Assembly (NCBI GenBank): GCA_964556885.1
Contig: CAZKYP010000212.1
Span: 1 to 5,560, forward strand
Length of the DNA stretch: 5,560 nt
DNA from: CAZKYP01 sp964556885
GTDB lineage: Bacteria > Planctomycetota > Phycisphaerae > Sedimentisphaerales > Anaerobacaceae
Direction of reading: 5' to 3'
Position 1 is the first letter of the stretch. The number at the start of each line of letters is the position of its first letter. Shown here one piece after another: positions 1 through 5,501 of the stretch. The notes under the pieces are model-generated. The model was not told where the DNA came from. It saw nothing but the letters and a program-made list of their open reading frames with translations, and made no database searches. The position numbers and the translations under genes are program-made.

Positions 1-299
1 ATACCAAGCGAGGCCGCTCCCAATAAATCGGATCCAAGAGCAATGCGGTTCCTGTCGCGTGTGACAAGCTGATAAATCGGCTCGGCTCCGGAGCGGCTAA
101 GAGCTACCGAACCGGCAAGGCTCGACATCATAATACCATAAGGATTGTCGGCCACATTTACGGCATGGACCTTGGTACTCAGAGTTTTTAAGACCTCACC
201 GTTTAGAGAAAATTCCGCTTTTGCATGTGGCAGATACTCCGCCGTAACAATAAAATCCCCCTTGTTTATGCAATTTGCGAGCTTACTATCTGGCATCAT
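1..299 (-). CDS. metF: Methylenetetrahydrofolate reductase, N-terminal part (runs off the left edge)
   Basis: The first 99 codons of a MetF-family flavoprotein are visible. The family interconverts 5,10-methylene-THF and 5-methyl-THF in the cytoplasm, in the methyl branch of the Wood-Ljungdahl pathway or in methionine synthesis. Recognition rests on the start of the TIM barrel: VTAEYLP at about residues 17-23, carrying the glutamate expected to be catalytic, then VNVADNPYGIMMSS, then SVALSRSGAEPIYQLVTRD followed by RNRIALGSDLLGAASLG, a highly typical MetF stretch. The chosen start is ATG at 299; a second ATG follows at once, but GGGAG lies 8 nt before the first. This ATG overlaps the mvhD stop as ATGA, which indicates translational coupling. 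The pairing with an MvhD/FlpD subunit suggests electrons reach MetF through an iron-sulfur or Hdr-type partner rather than from NADH alone. That is inference, since the rest of the operon is outside the window. Family length is about 290 residues, so roughly two thirds is missing here. Confidence 0.88.
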   Translation of the reverse strand, partial: MMPDSKLANCINKGDFIVTAEYLPHAKAEFSLNGEVLKTLSTKVHAVNVADNPYGIMMSSLAGSVALSRSGAEPIYQLVTRDRNRIALGSDLLGAASLG

Positions 300-766
300 G
301 TAGCTTTCTCCCGGCTCATATCTGCATTTGGTTTGGAATTGTTTGATGTAAAATTAGTGGTGTTTTGCAACATTGAAATCGAAGTTTTTAGCTGAGGCAT
401 ATTCGTGATATTAGTGCAAAAAGCTTTTATTTCCTGCATTACCTGCTCTATCCCACCATCATTCAATTGAATAACCGTAATCCTGCCTTTACCTAATCCA
501 ACTTCTTCAAGCAGCGAGTTGACGGCTTGTGAACGTTTCTGAGCACGCATATTTCCTTCAAGATTATGACATTCTCCCTCTTTACACGTAACTACTACAA
601 CGCCATCAGCGCCTGTTTCGAATGCTTTGACCATATAAGGTATATCTATTTTTCCCGAACAGGGCAGACTGATAGCTTTAAGCTCATCGCCTTGTGTTGT
701 TGCATTACAGCGCGTCAAATCCTCTCTACTAAGGCTGTTAGAGCAGTAAAAAACGCATATTTTCAA
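296..766 (-). CDS. mvhD: MvhD/FlpD-family hydrogenase/heterodisulfide reductase iron-sulfur subunit
   Basis: A 156-residue protein of the MvhD/FlpD family, small [2Fe-2S] proteins that pass electrons between a hydrogenase or formate/NADH dehydrogenase and HdrA-type flavoproteins. Family marks seen: an N-terminal ICVFYC strand, LPCSGKID (Cys36), the KAFETGADGVVVVTC block, and CKEGECHNLEGN (Cys61, Cys66) followed by an Arg/Lys-rich stretch. Further cysteines are at 4, 8, 20 and 117. The tail after about residue 120 is Asn/Thr/Ser-rich and looks like a nonconserved extension. The frame is open to a TTG at 781, but the TTG at 766 is preceded at 7 nt by GAAGGG, so 766 is the better start; the longer form adds five residues. 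It lies about 60 nt after orf101 and overlaps metF by ATGA. It probably supplies electrons to or takes them from MetF, perhaps within an MetFV/HdrABC-like complex. No hdrA is visible here, so the exact partner is unknown. Confidence 0.85.
   Translation of the reverse strand: MKICVFYCSNSLSREDLTRCNATTQGDELKAISLPCSGKIDIPYMVKAFETGADGVVVVTCKEGECHNLEGNMRAQKRSQAVNSLLEEVGLGKGRITVIQLNDGGIEQVMQEIKAFCTNITNMPQLKTSISMLQNTTNFTSNNSKPNADMSREKAT
308..312 (-). promoter_or_regulatory. Ribosome binding site of metF
   Basis: On the minus strand GGGAG stands 8 nt before ATG 299 and 11 nt before the adjacent ATG at 296, which favours the first. It lies inside the end of the mvhD reading frame, consistent with coupled translation. 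Confidence 0.6.
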
Positions 767-773
767 AGTCCGA

Positions 774-779
774 CCCTTC
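774..779 (-). promoter_or_regulatory. Ribosome binding site that selects the mvhD start
   Basis: Minus-strand GAAGGG lies 7 nt before the TTG at 766. The alternative TTG at 781 partly overlaps this motif and has only AT-rich sequence before it, so this site decides for 766. Confidence 0.5.
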
Positions 780-826
780 AATATTTTTTATAAATTCCGA
801 TACTTTGCCGAATTTCCTATTTTCAG

Positions 827-1132
827 TTATTGCTGGCTGAGTCTCTTGGCGAAGTCAAGATAGTATCGGAGGACCCACATCTTTTCGAGGAATTGCGACC
901 ACCCACAGGATGGCTCAAATCCATCTTCGATTTGAAGTTTAGTCATATTACCAGATTCGCCGATGTGTCCATCCGGTTCCAACGGTCTTCGTCGTGATGA
1001 GTCCAGTTCGGCCCATAAATCAGCCCAAACATTTAGAGCATCCTGCATCAAACTATTGTTGACATTTTTATAGTCCTGAAGCTCTGTTTCGAAAGAAGAT
1101 TTCCCGGATGCTATTTGCTCATTTTCGGTCAT
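827..1132 (-). CDS. Hypothetical protein of 101 residues, first gene of the mvhD-metF cluster
   Basis: I do not recognise this protein. It is soluble-looking, with no signal peptide or membrane segment. The N-terminal part (residues 1-45) is acidic and probably helical, followed by SSRRRP near residues 45-50. The C-terminal part has one cysteine (Cys76) in EPSCGWSQ and an aromatic helix-like end (WVLRYYLDFAKRLSQ); tryptophans are at 36, 40, 78 and 86. A single cysteine argues against its holding an iron-sulfur cluster alone. The start is the ATG at 1132; the sequence before it is very AT-rich with no clear Shine-Dalgarno, so initiation may be weak or leaderless-like. It lies 45-60 nt before mvhD on the same strand and is the first gene after a sigma-54 promoter. 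This suggests a small accessory subunit or regulator of the C1/electron-transfer module, by context only. The reading frame is credible from its amino acid composition and the operon spacing. Confidence 0.6.
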   Translation of the reverse strand: MTENEQIASGKSSFETELQDYKNVNNSLMQDALNVWADLWAELDSSRRRPLEPDGHIGESGNMTKLQIEDGFEPSCGWSQFLEKMWVLRYYLDFAKRLSQQ

Positions 1133-1264
1133 AATATTAATACTTTTAGTATTTGATACTTAAATGCACTTACAAGAAATACTGTTCTTAAAGAGTAAAT
1201 GCTAAAAAAGCCACTCTGGACCCACAACTCAATAGACCGGTTGTAAATTCTTATCATGCCAATC
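1133..1264 (-). promoter_or_regulatory. About 130-nt leader of the orf101-mvhD-metF transcript
   Basis: This is the predicted 5' untranslated region between the sigma-54 start point (about 1264) and ATG 1132. It contains an inverted repeat ACAAC/GTTGT (1224-1228 with 1240-1244), followed on the transcript by GGC and a run of six U (about 1204-1214). A second weak repeat is AAGAA/TTCTT (1174-1178 with 1185-1189). The stems are only five base pairs and not placed like a canonical terminator, so attenuation is possible but weakly supported. I see no known riboswitch core. Confidence 0.25.
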
Positions 1265-1275
1265 TTTAATTATGG

Positions 1276-1290
1276 GCAAAAAGTGTGCCA
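1276..1290 (-). promoter_or_regulatory. Sigma-54 (RpoN) -24/-12 promoter
   Basis: The minus strand reads TGGCAC ACTTT TTGC, a full match to the TGGCAC-N5-TTGC consensus. The GG of the -24 element is at 1289-1288 and the GC of the -12 element at 1277-1276, with the required spacing. The predicted start is about 1264, facing orf101, mvhD and metF. It lies in intergenic DNA directly after the gene of a sigma-54 activator, which strengthens the call. Confidence 0.85.
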
Positions 1291-1387
1291 GGAATTATGT
1301 TTTGTAAGAATAATGCCTATATATCTGCAAATAAAGGGCTTATGTCTATTAATATTATTATGAATATTATTTGATATTTACAAAAAC

Positions 1388-1423
1388 GGGCCATTATATT
1401 GCCATATGGGACATATTATAGCC
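1388..1423 (-). promoter_or_regulatory. Tandem dyad repeats, likely upstream activating sequences
   Basis: Two 16-bp units (1388-1403 and 1408-1423) match at 12 of 16 positions without gaps and start exactly 20 bp apart. Each contains a 15-bp dyad of the form GGnnATnnnATnnCC, centred at 1396 and 1416. The centres fall about 131 and 151 bp upstream of the predicted sigma-54 start, the usual position for enhancer sites of NtrC-like activators, and the 20-bp spacing puts both on the same helix face. CCATATGG (1402-1409) bridges the two units. The DNA between these sites and the promoter (about 1321-1380) is extremely AT-rich and probably flexible or bent. Binding by the neighbouring activator is inferred. 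Confidence 0.5.
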
Positions 1424-1433
1424 AAGACAAAGG

Positions 1434-1459
1434 AATTTCAAGGGCTGTTTTTTGAAGTT
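1434..1459 (-). terminator. Weak inverted repeat after the activator gene
   Basis: Eight-base arms (1434-1441 and 1452-1459, one G-T pair) enclose a 10-nt loop 17 nt after the activator stop codon. On the minus-strand transcript no U-run follows, so this is at best a weak or factor-assisted terminator. Confidence 0.2.
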
Positions 1460-1475
1460 ATAAATGTGGCGACTA

Positions 1476-3794
1476 TTACTCTATGCCATATTCGCGCATT
1501 TTCTTTCGAAGCGTCATGCGGCTCATATTGAGCTGCTCGGCAGCCTTACGTTTGCTTATTCTCTGAGCGAGTGTCTTGCGTATGATTGTTTCCTCAATTG
1601 CACTTTGGATTGTTTCCCTTGCATGGAAAATATCTGTGATTTTTTCACAGAAACGTATCGCCGCATGGCGGATATCAGAGTCGTTTCCAGAGAGAGTTCT
1701 GGGTGTAGTGTTGTTCTTGGGATTATATGAAACAATCTCTTCAGGAAGAAAATCTGCCGATAGAATATTACCGGGACTCATAACAATTCCTCGCTCAATG
1801 CAATTCTCAAGCTCACGAACGTTGCCGGGCCAGGGATAATCAATAAGCAAATCAAGGACTTTATGAGATATCTTGCTTACGTTCTTGCCATTCAACTTGT
1901 TGTACTTATCCATGAAGTAATGTACCAAAAGCGGAATATCATCGCGGCGTTCCCGCAACGGAGGCAAATGGATCGGTATGACATTCAATCTATAATAAAG
2001 GTCTTCACGAAACGAACCTTTTAGAATCTCTTTTTTTAAGTCCTTGCTTGTTGCGGCTACTACGCGGACATTGATCTGCACGGTTTGTGCTCCACCGACC
2101 GGCTCAAATTCCTTTTCCTGGAGGACACGCAATACTTTTACCTGTAGCCTGGGGCTCATCTCGGCTACTTCATCAAGGAACAGCGTCCCTCCGTCAGCCA
2201 TTTCAAATCGTCCTTTTCGGCTTTCAATTGCTCCAGTAAACGCTCCTTTAACGTGACCAAATAATTCTGACTCGAGAAGCGTCTCAGGCAGGGCACCACA
2301 GTTCACTTTTATGAGCGGACCACTTGCTCGGTCACTGTTATAATGTACTACATTGACAACAAGCTCCTTGCCTGTACCGGTATCTCCGGTAACGAGGATA
2401 GTTGCGCGAGATTTGGCGGCGGTGGCCGCTGTAGAGAGCACGCGTTCTATCGACTGGCTTTGACCGACCAGGTTCTCGAGGCGATAAAGACGTCTCAGTT
2501 CTTCCAGCGCTCTTTCATCGCGAACGAGTATCTCCTCTTTCTCGAGGTGAATCATACGGTTGATTTTGAGAACCTGTGAAATGATTGATGCCACTATTAG
2601 AAGTATCCTAAGATCCTTATCGAGCATTGACCCGACCGCGAAAGGTCTATCTATGCTCAGAGCACCCACTACATCTTCGTCTACCTTGATTGGGACACAA
2701 ATAAAAGCGATAGGATGAGCGGCATCTATCCTGCGTGTCGCAGTCCGGTTAAGAAACCGGGTGTCCTGACTTATATCCGGGATTACCTCAGGAATACCGG
2801 TTTGTACAACATGCCCTGTTACGCCTTCCCCGACAGAATATTCTCCCTTGGCTCGTTCAGCGGCCGAAAGTCCGTGTGCGGCTGCAATCTTTAGCTTATT
2901 TACTGTCTTATCCAGAAGAACAAGAGTTCCTCGGACCATCCCAAGTTCATTAGCCAATGCCTCTATGGTTTGCTCAAAAAAGGATTGAGGTTCGAGCGCC
3001 GTACCCAATACATCACCCATTCGGGTAAGAAGTCCAAGCTCACGGTCTTCGCGGGATTCAGAAGCTATAACCAGCTTTCCATCAACAACACGAAACCACT
3101 GTGGGACACCGATATCGATGCAGCGTCTGTTTACTGCTTTCCTCAGTGTAAGTGTGCGAATTCCACGAGAAACAGCAATTTCAACAACTACCTGCGTTAT
3201 ATGCCGCAACTTTGCAAGAAACCGTTCCGAATGAGCCTCTTTTTCTAAAAGCCAATAGGCAACTGTATTAATATCGAACAGGCGTGGGCAGAAATGTCCA
3301 AAGAACCGAAGAACAATATCCTCATCACCCCAGAGGTCAAACATGCCTGTAAGGCTGTCGAAAATGTAACGAGCGTTTGTTGATATTTCAGATCCGACTC
3401 TTCTGAGAACTTCCAGAAGCAAATCGGAATCTGCGGGATTATAAACTTGTACCGGCCGACAACTGTTTGTATCGGATTCAAACTCATTAGACTTGAAAAA
3501 TTCGAGAAATACCTCATCATTGTTGCCTTTGCCGGAGGAGAAACAATCTACGAGCTTGAATTTTCCCTTTGACATGAGGTTGCCATAAGTATTGAAAATA
3601 GTCTGAGGGGAGCGATTGAAACTTATGTAGACAACCGGTGTTCCTTCAGCCTCACATGCCGATATAAAACTCGACATAAATTTGTCTATTGGTGCGCCTG
3701 AATCGACTTCCCACACAATGTTGTCGCCTGCTAAAACACCTCCAATAAGCCTGTCGATCTCCTCCATGCCTGTAGTAAGCGTTTTACGAGTCAA
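1476..3794 (-). CDS. Sigma-54-dependent transcriptional activator with KaiC-like, GAF, AAA+ and Fis-HTH domains
   Basis: A 772-residue bacterial enhancer-binding protein. Residues 1 to about 245 resemble KaiC/RadA-type RecA-fold domains: LTTGMEEIDRLIGG, a strand leading to the P-loop position, VVYISFNRSP, and a Walker B-like YIFDSLTG (Asp146). The P-loop reads VDSGAPIDKF (30-39), without the GK[ST] core, so nucleotide binding there is doubtful. A GAF domain of NifA/FhlA type spans about 255-410 (VGEGVTGHVV, ICVPI, VVGALSID). A short charged helical linker leads to the AAA+ domain, about 441-665: Walker A GDTGTGKE (470-477), GAFTGA loop (517-522), Walker B GGTLFLDE (535-542), arginine-finger region FREDLYYRLNV (595-605), sensor II WPGNVRELEN (655-664). 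Sensor I reads ATSKDL rather than the common ATNxDL. After a linker of about 45-70 residues comes a Fis-type HTH (about 735-770). All parts needed to contact and remodel sigma-54 are intact. TTG 3794 is chosen because the KaiC-like match begins within its first residues and the next in-frame ATG is codon 10. It has no receiver domain, so the signal is probably a ligand or protein. It most likely activates the orf101-mvhD-metF promoter downstream. Confidence 0.93.
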   Translation of the reverse strand: MTRKTLTTGMEEIDRLIGGVLAGDNIVWEVDSGAPIDKFMSSFISACEAEGTPVVYISFNRSPQTIFNTYGNLMSKGKFKLVDCFSSGKGNNDEVFLEFFKSNEFESDTNSCRPVQVYNPADSDLLLEVLRRVGSEISTNARYIFDSLTGMFDLWGDEDIVLRFFGHFCPRLFDINTVAYWLLEKEAHSERFLAKLRHITQVVVEIAVSRGIRTLTLRKAVNRRCIDIGVPQWFRVVDGKLVIASESREDRELGLLTRMGDVLGTALEPQSFFEQTIEALANELGMVRGTLVLLDKTVNKLKIAAAHGLSAAERAKGEYSVGEGVTGHVVQTGIPEVIPDISQDTRFLNRTATRRIDAAHPIAFICVPIKVDEDVVGALSIDRPFAVGSMLDKDLRILLIVASIISQVLKINRMIHLEKEEILVRDERALEELRRLYRLENLVGQSQSIERVLSTAATAAKSRATILVTGDTGTGKELVVNVVHYNSDRASGPLIKVNCGALPETLLESELFGHVKGAFTGAIESRKGRFEMADGGTLFLDEVAEMSPRLQVKVLRVLQEKEFEPVGGAQTVQINVRVVAATSKDLKKEILKGSFREDLYYRLNVIPIHLPPLRERRDDIPLLVHYFMDKYNKLNGKNVSKISHKVLDLLIDYPWPGNVRELENCIERGIVMSPGNILSADFLPEEIVSYNPKNNTTPRTLSGNDSDIRHAAIRFCEKITDIFHARETIQSAIEETIIRKTLAQRISKRKAAEQLNMSRMTLRKKMREYGIE

Positions 3795-3839
3795 TGAACT
3801 ATTCTCTATTCTTAGATGATATTGCTATTATTTTATACA

Positions 3840-3871
3840 ATTATACTCTATACGAAAGGCTATCATGATAG
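3840..3871 (-). promoter_or_regulatory. Candidate promoter of the activator gene with palindromic operator
   Basis: The minus strand has an exact TATAAT (3845-3840), which would start transcription near 3833 and leave a leader of about 39 nt. At the -35 position, 17 bp away, lies a perfect 12-bp palindrome CTATCATGATAG (3860-3871) in place of a good TTGACA. This arrangement suits a regulated promoter. On the plus strand the palindrome is preceded by GG, giving GGCTAT, which also starts the reverse complement of one repeat at 1409-1423; autoregulation is possible but weakly supported. Confidence 0.4.
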
Positions 3872-4192
3872 TTTATATCTTCTTGTATTATAATTATTTG
3901 TACTTTATTTGGGTTATCTTTGCAAGGTTTTTTTAAGAGGATATGTCAAGCAAGATACAACCTGCTCTATGATAACGTTTCACTAAAACAATATTTTGTT
4001 CAATTAGAAATAAAGCCAGTTAATCGGGGAATAAGATGACTGACAAAAATTCTTTTCAGATTTACACGTTTATAGTTTTCAAAGTTGATGATACAGACAT
4101 TTTTATAACGTAAGAAATATGAACTTTGTAGAACAACAAAAAATTGTATGTATTATGATCTTATCTCACCTCTGAATGCTATTAGAAACTCT
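3872..4192. other. AT-rich intergenic stretch with a doubtful 25-codon plus-strand ORF
   Basis: This stretch separates the integrase from the activator promoter and has no convincing gene. A plus-strand frame at 4036-4113 encodes 25 residues (begins MTDKNSFQIY) and has GGGGA 6 nt before its ATG, but no family is recognisable and so short a frame can arise by chance. An inverted repeat AACAA/TTGTT with a 4-nt loop lies near 3988-4003. I found no convincing terminator for the integrase, whose stop is at 4193. Confidence 0.3.
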
Positions 4193-5191
4193 TTATAACC
4201 AATCTGAAACCGGCAATTGCTCAATTGCATGACGCAGTACTGGATCAACATTCGTATAGATGTCATTTGTCAGTTGAGGCGTGGAGTGTTCTAATAGTCT
4301 TTGGGTTACTGCTGTCGACACACTCCGCTGTGCTAATAGGGACGCAAATGTCTTCCTCAAATCGTGGAACTTCAATTCAGGCAATCCTGCCTTGCGGCGT
4401 ATCATATCCCACTTCTTTGGTGAGAATCGGTCTGAAAAAAGCGATTCCTGTCCGTATGGAAGAGTAGCAACATAGTTGGACAGTTCTGTCATGATCTGTT
4501 CAGGAACAGGGCGTTCTGCCATTGCTTTCTTCGCTTTGCGGTTCTGAGTTGTGGTGGTGTTCCGATCAAAGTGGATATCTCTAATTCGAATAGCTTCAAT
4601 GTCACCGCGACGAAGTCCTGTTGTTACTGCCAGCAAGATTCTTAACCGTAAAGTCTGATACTTGGACACCAGCTTGATCAAATCCCGCACCTGTTGGGGG
4701 AATAGAGCAGTCACAGGTTTCTGTGCTACCTTAATCTTCTTGACCTCAATATCAGATGTAACATAGCGTTTTTTTGTTGCCCAGTTGAGAAATGCATTTA
4801 TATTTCTTATGTCCTTATTCAGTGTATTTTTCCCTGCTTCTTTACCTCGTTCAAGAATAAATCCATATATACTCTGCTGAGTGACATGCCTTGATGAGTT
4901 TGATCCAATTAGTCGTTCATAATGACGCAGAGTCAAAAGGGATTCATATATCGATGCATCCTGGAGCCCTTCAACTTTTTTGGTATAAAGGTATTCGTCA
5001 ACCATTTGCTGCCAGTCAATACCAACGGTGCCTGTAAAAACATCGGAATTGAGTTGAGTGTATTTGATATGCCAAAAATGCTCGGCCATAGGTTTATTGG
5101 GCAGCGCTTTAGCCTTTCTTTTATTACCTTCATACCAACCAACCCACCAACCTTTTAGGTTTTTTCGCTTGTATATCCATGGCTTTCTCAT
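4193..5191 (-). CDS. Site-specific tyrosine recombinase (phage-integrase family)
   Basis: A tyrosine recombinase of 332 residues from the chosen start. It cuts and rejoins DNA through a covalent phosphotyrosine. An N-terminal segment (KPWIYKRKNLKGWWVGWY) resembles the arm-binding or AP2-like part of integrases. A SAM-like core-binding domain lies at about 58-150, and the catalytic domain from about 160. Catalytic residues seen: Arg194 (TGLRRGD), a beta-hairpin lysine (Lys219 or Lys221), His276-x-x-Arg279 (HDLRKTF), His302 (LLEHS), and nucleophile Tyr312 (DIYTNVD). It therefore looks intact. The frame extends upstream through ATGs at 5200 and 5230 to TTG 5236. None has a good ribosome binding site; 5191 was chosen because the conserved part begins there and GGA lies just before it. 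No excisionase, phage or transposon partner is visible, so it is a lone integrase, either the edge of an element or a domesticated recombinase. It lacks the extra motif typical of integron IntI as far as I can judge. Confidence 0.9.
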   Translation of the reverse strand: MRKPWIYKRKNLKGWWVGWYEGNKRKAKALPNKPMAEHFWHIKYTQLNSDVFTGTVGIDWQQMVDEYLYTKKVEGLQDASIYESLLTLRHYERLIGSNSSRHVTQQSIYGFILERGKEAGKNTLNKDIRNINAFLNWATKKRYVTSDIEVKKIKVAQKPVTALFPQQVRDLIKLVSKYQTLRLRILLAVTTGLRRGDIEAIRIRDIHFDRNTTTTQNRKAKKAMAERPVPEQIMTELSNYVATLPYGQESLFSDRFSPKKWDMIRRKAGLPELKFHDLRKTFASLLAQRSVSTAVTQRLLEHSTPQLTNDIYTNVDPVLRHAIEQLPVSDWL

Positions 5192-5290
5192 AATGTCCAT
5201 TGTATCGGCAGATCTTGGCGTCAAGGTCATCAGCAAGGTGATGCGATATCATAAGGGGAGTCAATCTGGAGACATAGACATGGATGAAAA

Positions 5291-5319
5291 ATGATATCAG
5301 CTGTATTTATTTGAGTAAA
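5291..5319 (-). promoter_or_regulatory. Candidate sigma-70-type promoter of the integrase gene
   Basis: The minus strand has TTTACT (5319-5314), a 17-bp spacer and TATCAT (5296-5291): four and five of six matches to consensus. The start would be near 5284. An inverted repeat ATGATATC/GATATCAT (5291-5298 with about 5244-5251) overlaps the -10 element and lies in the leader, and could be an operator. Confidence 0.35.
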
Positions 5320-5355
5320 GTTTCGCACTTTTTAAAAGTATAAAGATAGGCAATG

Positions 5356-5370
5356 TGGCCTATAGGTTGC
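5356..5370 (+). promoter_or_regulatory. Possible plus-strand sigma-54 promoter
   Basis: TGGCCT-ATAGG-TTGC followed by T fits the -24/-12 layout, with GG and GC correctly spaced. Only the last two bases of the -24 box differ from TGGCAC. Transcription would begin near 5382 and run rightwards out of the window, away from the integrase. The -24 box overlaps a 6-bp perfect hairpin ATAGGC/GCCTAT (5346-5363). Confidence 0.3.
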
Positions 5371-5383
5371 TTTTATGATTTTT

Positions 5384-5415
5384 TACCACTTACGGGGCTT
5401 TTTCCGAAAGTGGTA
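5384..5415. repeat. Strong inverted repeat (stem-loop)
   Basis: Twelve-base arms (5384-5395 and 5404-5415) match at 11 of 12 positions around an 8-nt loop, GGCTTTTT. No T-run follows on either strand in the terminator orientation, so an intrinsic terminator is unlikely. It begins within a few bases of the predicted start of the possible plus-strand sigma-54 transcript, and could form a 5'-terminal RNA hairpin, a recombinase site or a protein-binding site. Confidence 0.55.
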
Positions 5416-5475
5416 TTAATTCATAAACGCCTTTTTGAGCTTGTTATAGTCGATTTTTCAATTTTTAAAAGTGTG

Positions 5476-5487
5476 GAAGTTAACTTC
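5476..5487. repeat. Perfect 12-bp palindrome GAAGTTAACTTC
   Basis: A perfect self-complementary 12-mer in the noncoding region upstream of the integrase. It lies just after the second copy of an 11-bp direct repeat TTTTTAAAAGT (5329-5339 and 5462-5472). Suitable as a dimeric regulator site; function unknown. Confidence 0.35.
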
Positions 5488-5501
5488 TGTATTCTGTCTT
5501 T

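Noticed and set aside
566..793. Plus-strand open frame of 75 codons
   Set aside because: It is antisense to mvhD, which has clear family motifs, and its own translation is cysteine/phenylalanine-rich with no recognisable domain.
1321..1423. NifA-type TGT-N10-ACA site or IHF site upstream of the sigma-54 promoter
   Set aside because: No TGT-N10-ACA is present. TATCAA near 1371-1376 matches only half of the IHF consensus.
3245..3520. Minus-strand open frame of 91 codons inside the activator gene
   Set aside because: It lies in another frame of the KaiC-like domain coding region and its protein shows no family character.
3944..3949. TTGACA on the minus strand as a -35 box for the activator gene
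   Set aside because: No acceptable -10 lies 16-18 bp downstream; the nearest TATAAT is much too far.
4922..5294. Overlapping plus- and minus-strand open frames over the 5' part of the integrase gene
   Set aside because: All overlap the integrase, whose frame holds the N-terminal and core-binding sequence; none shows an independent domain or ribosome binding site.
5384..5415. Integron attC site or intrinsic terminator
   Set aside because: The core sites expected at the ends of attC are missing and the integrase is not clearly IntI-like. No T-run follows the hairpin on either strand.
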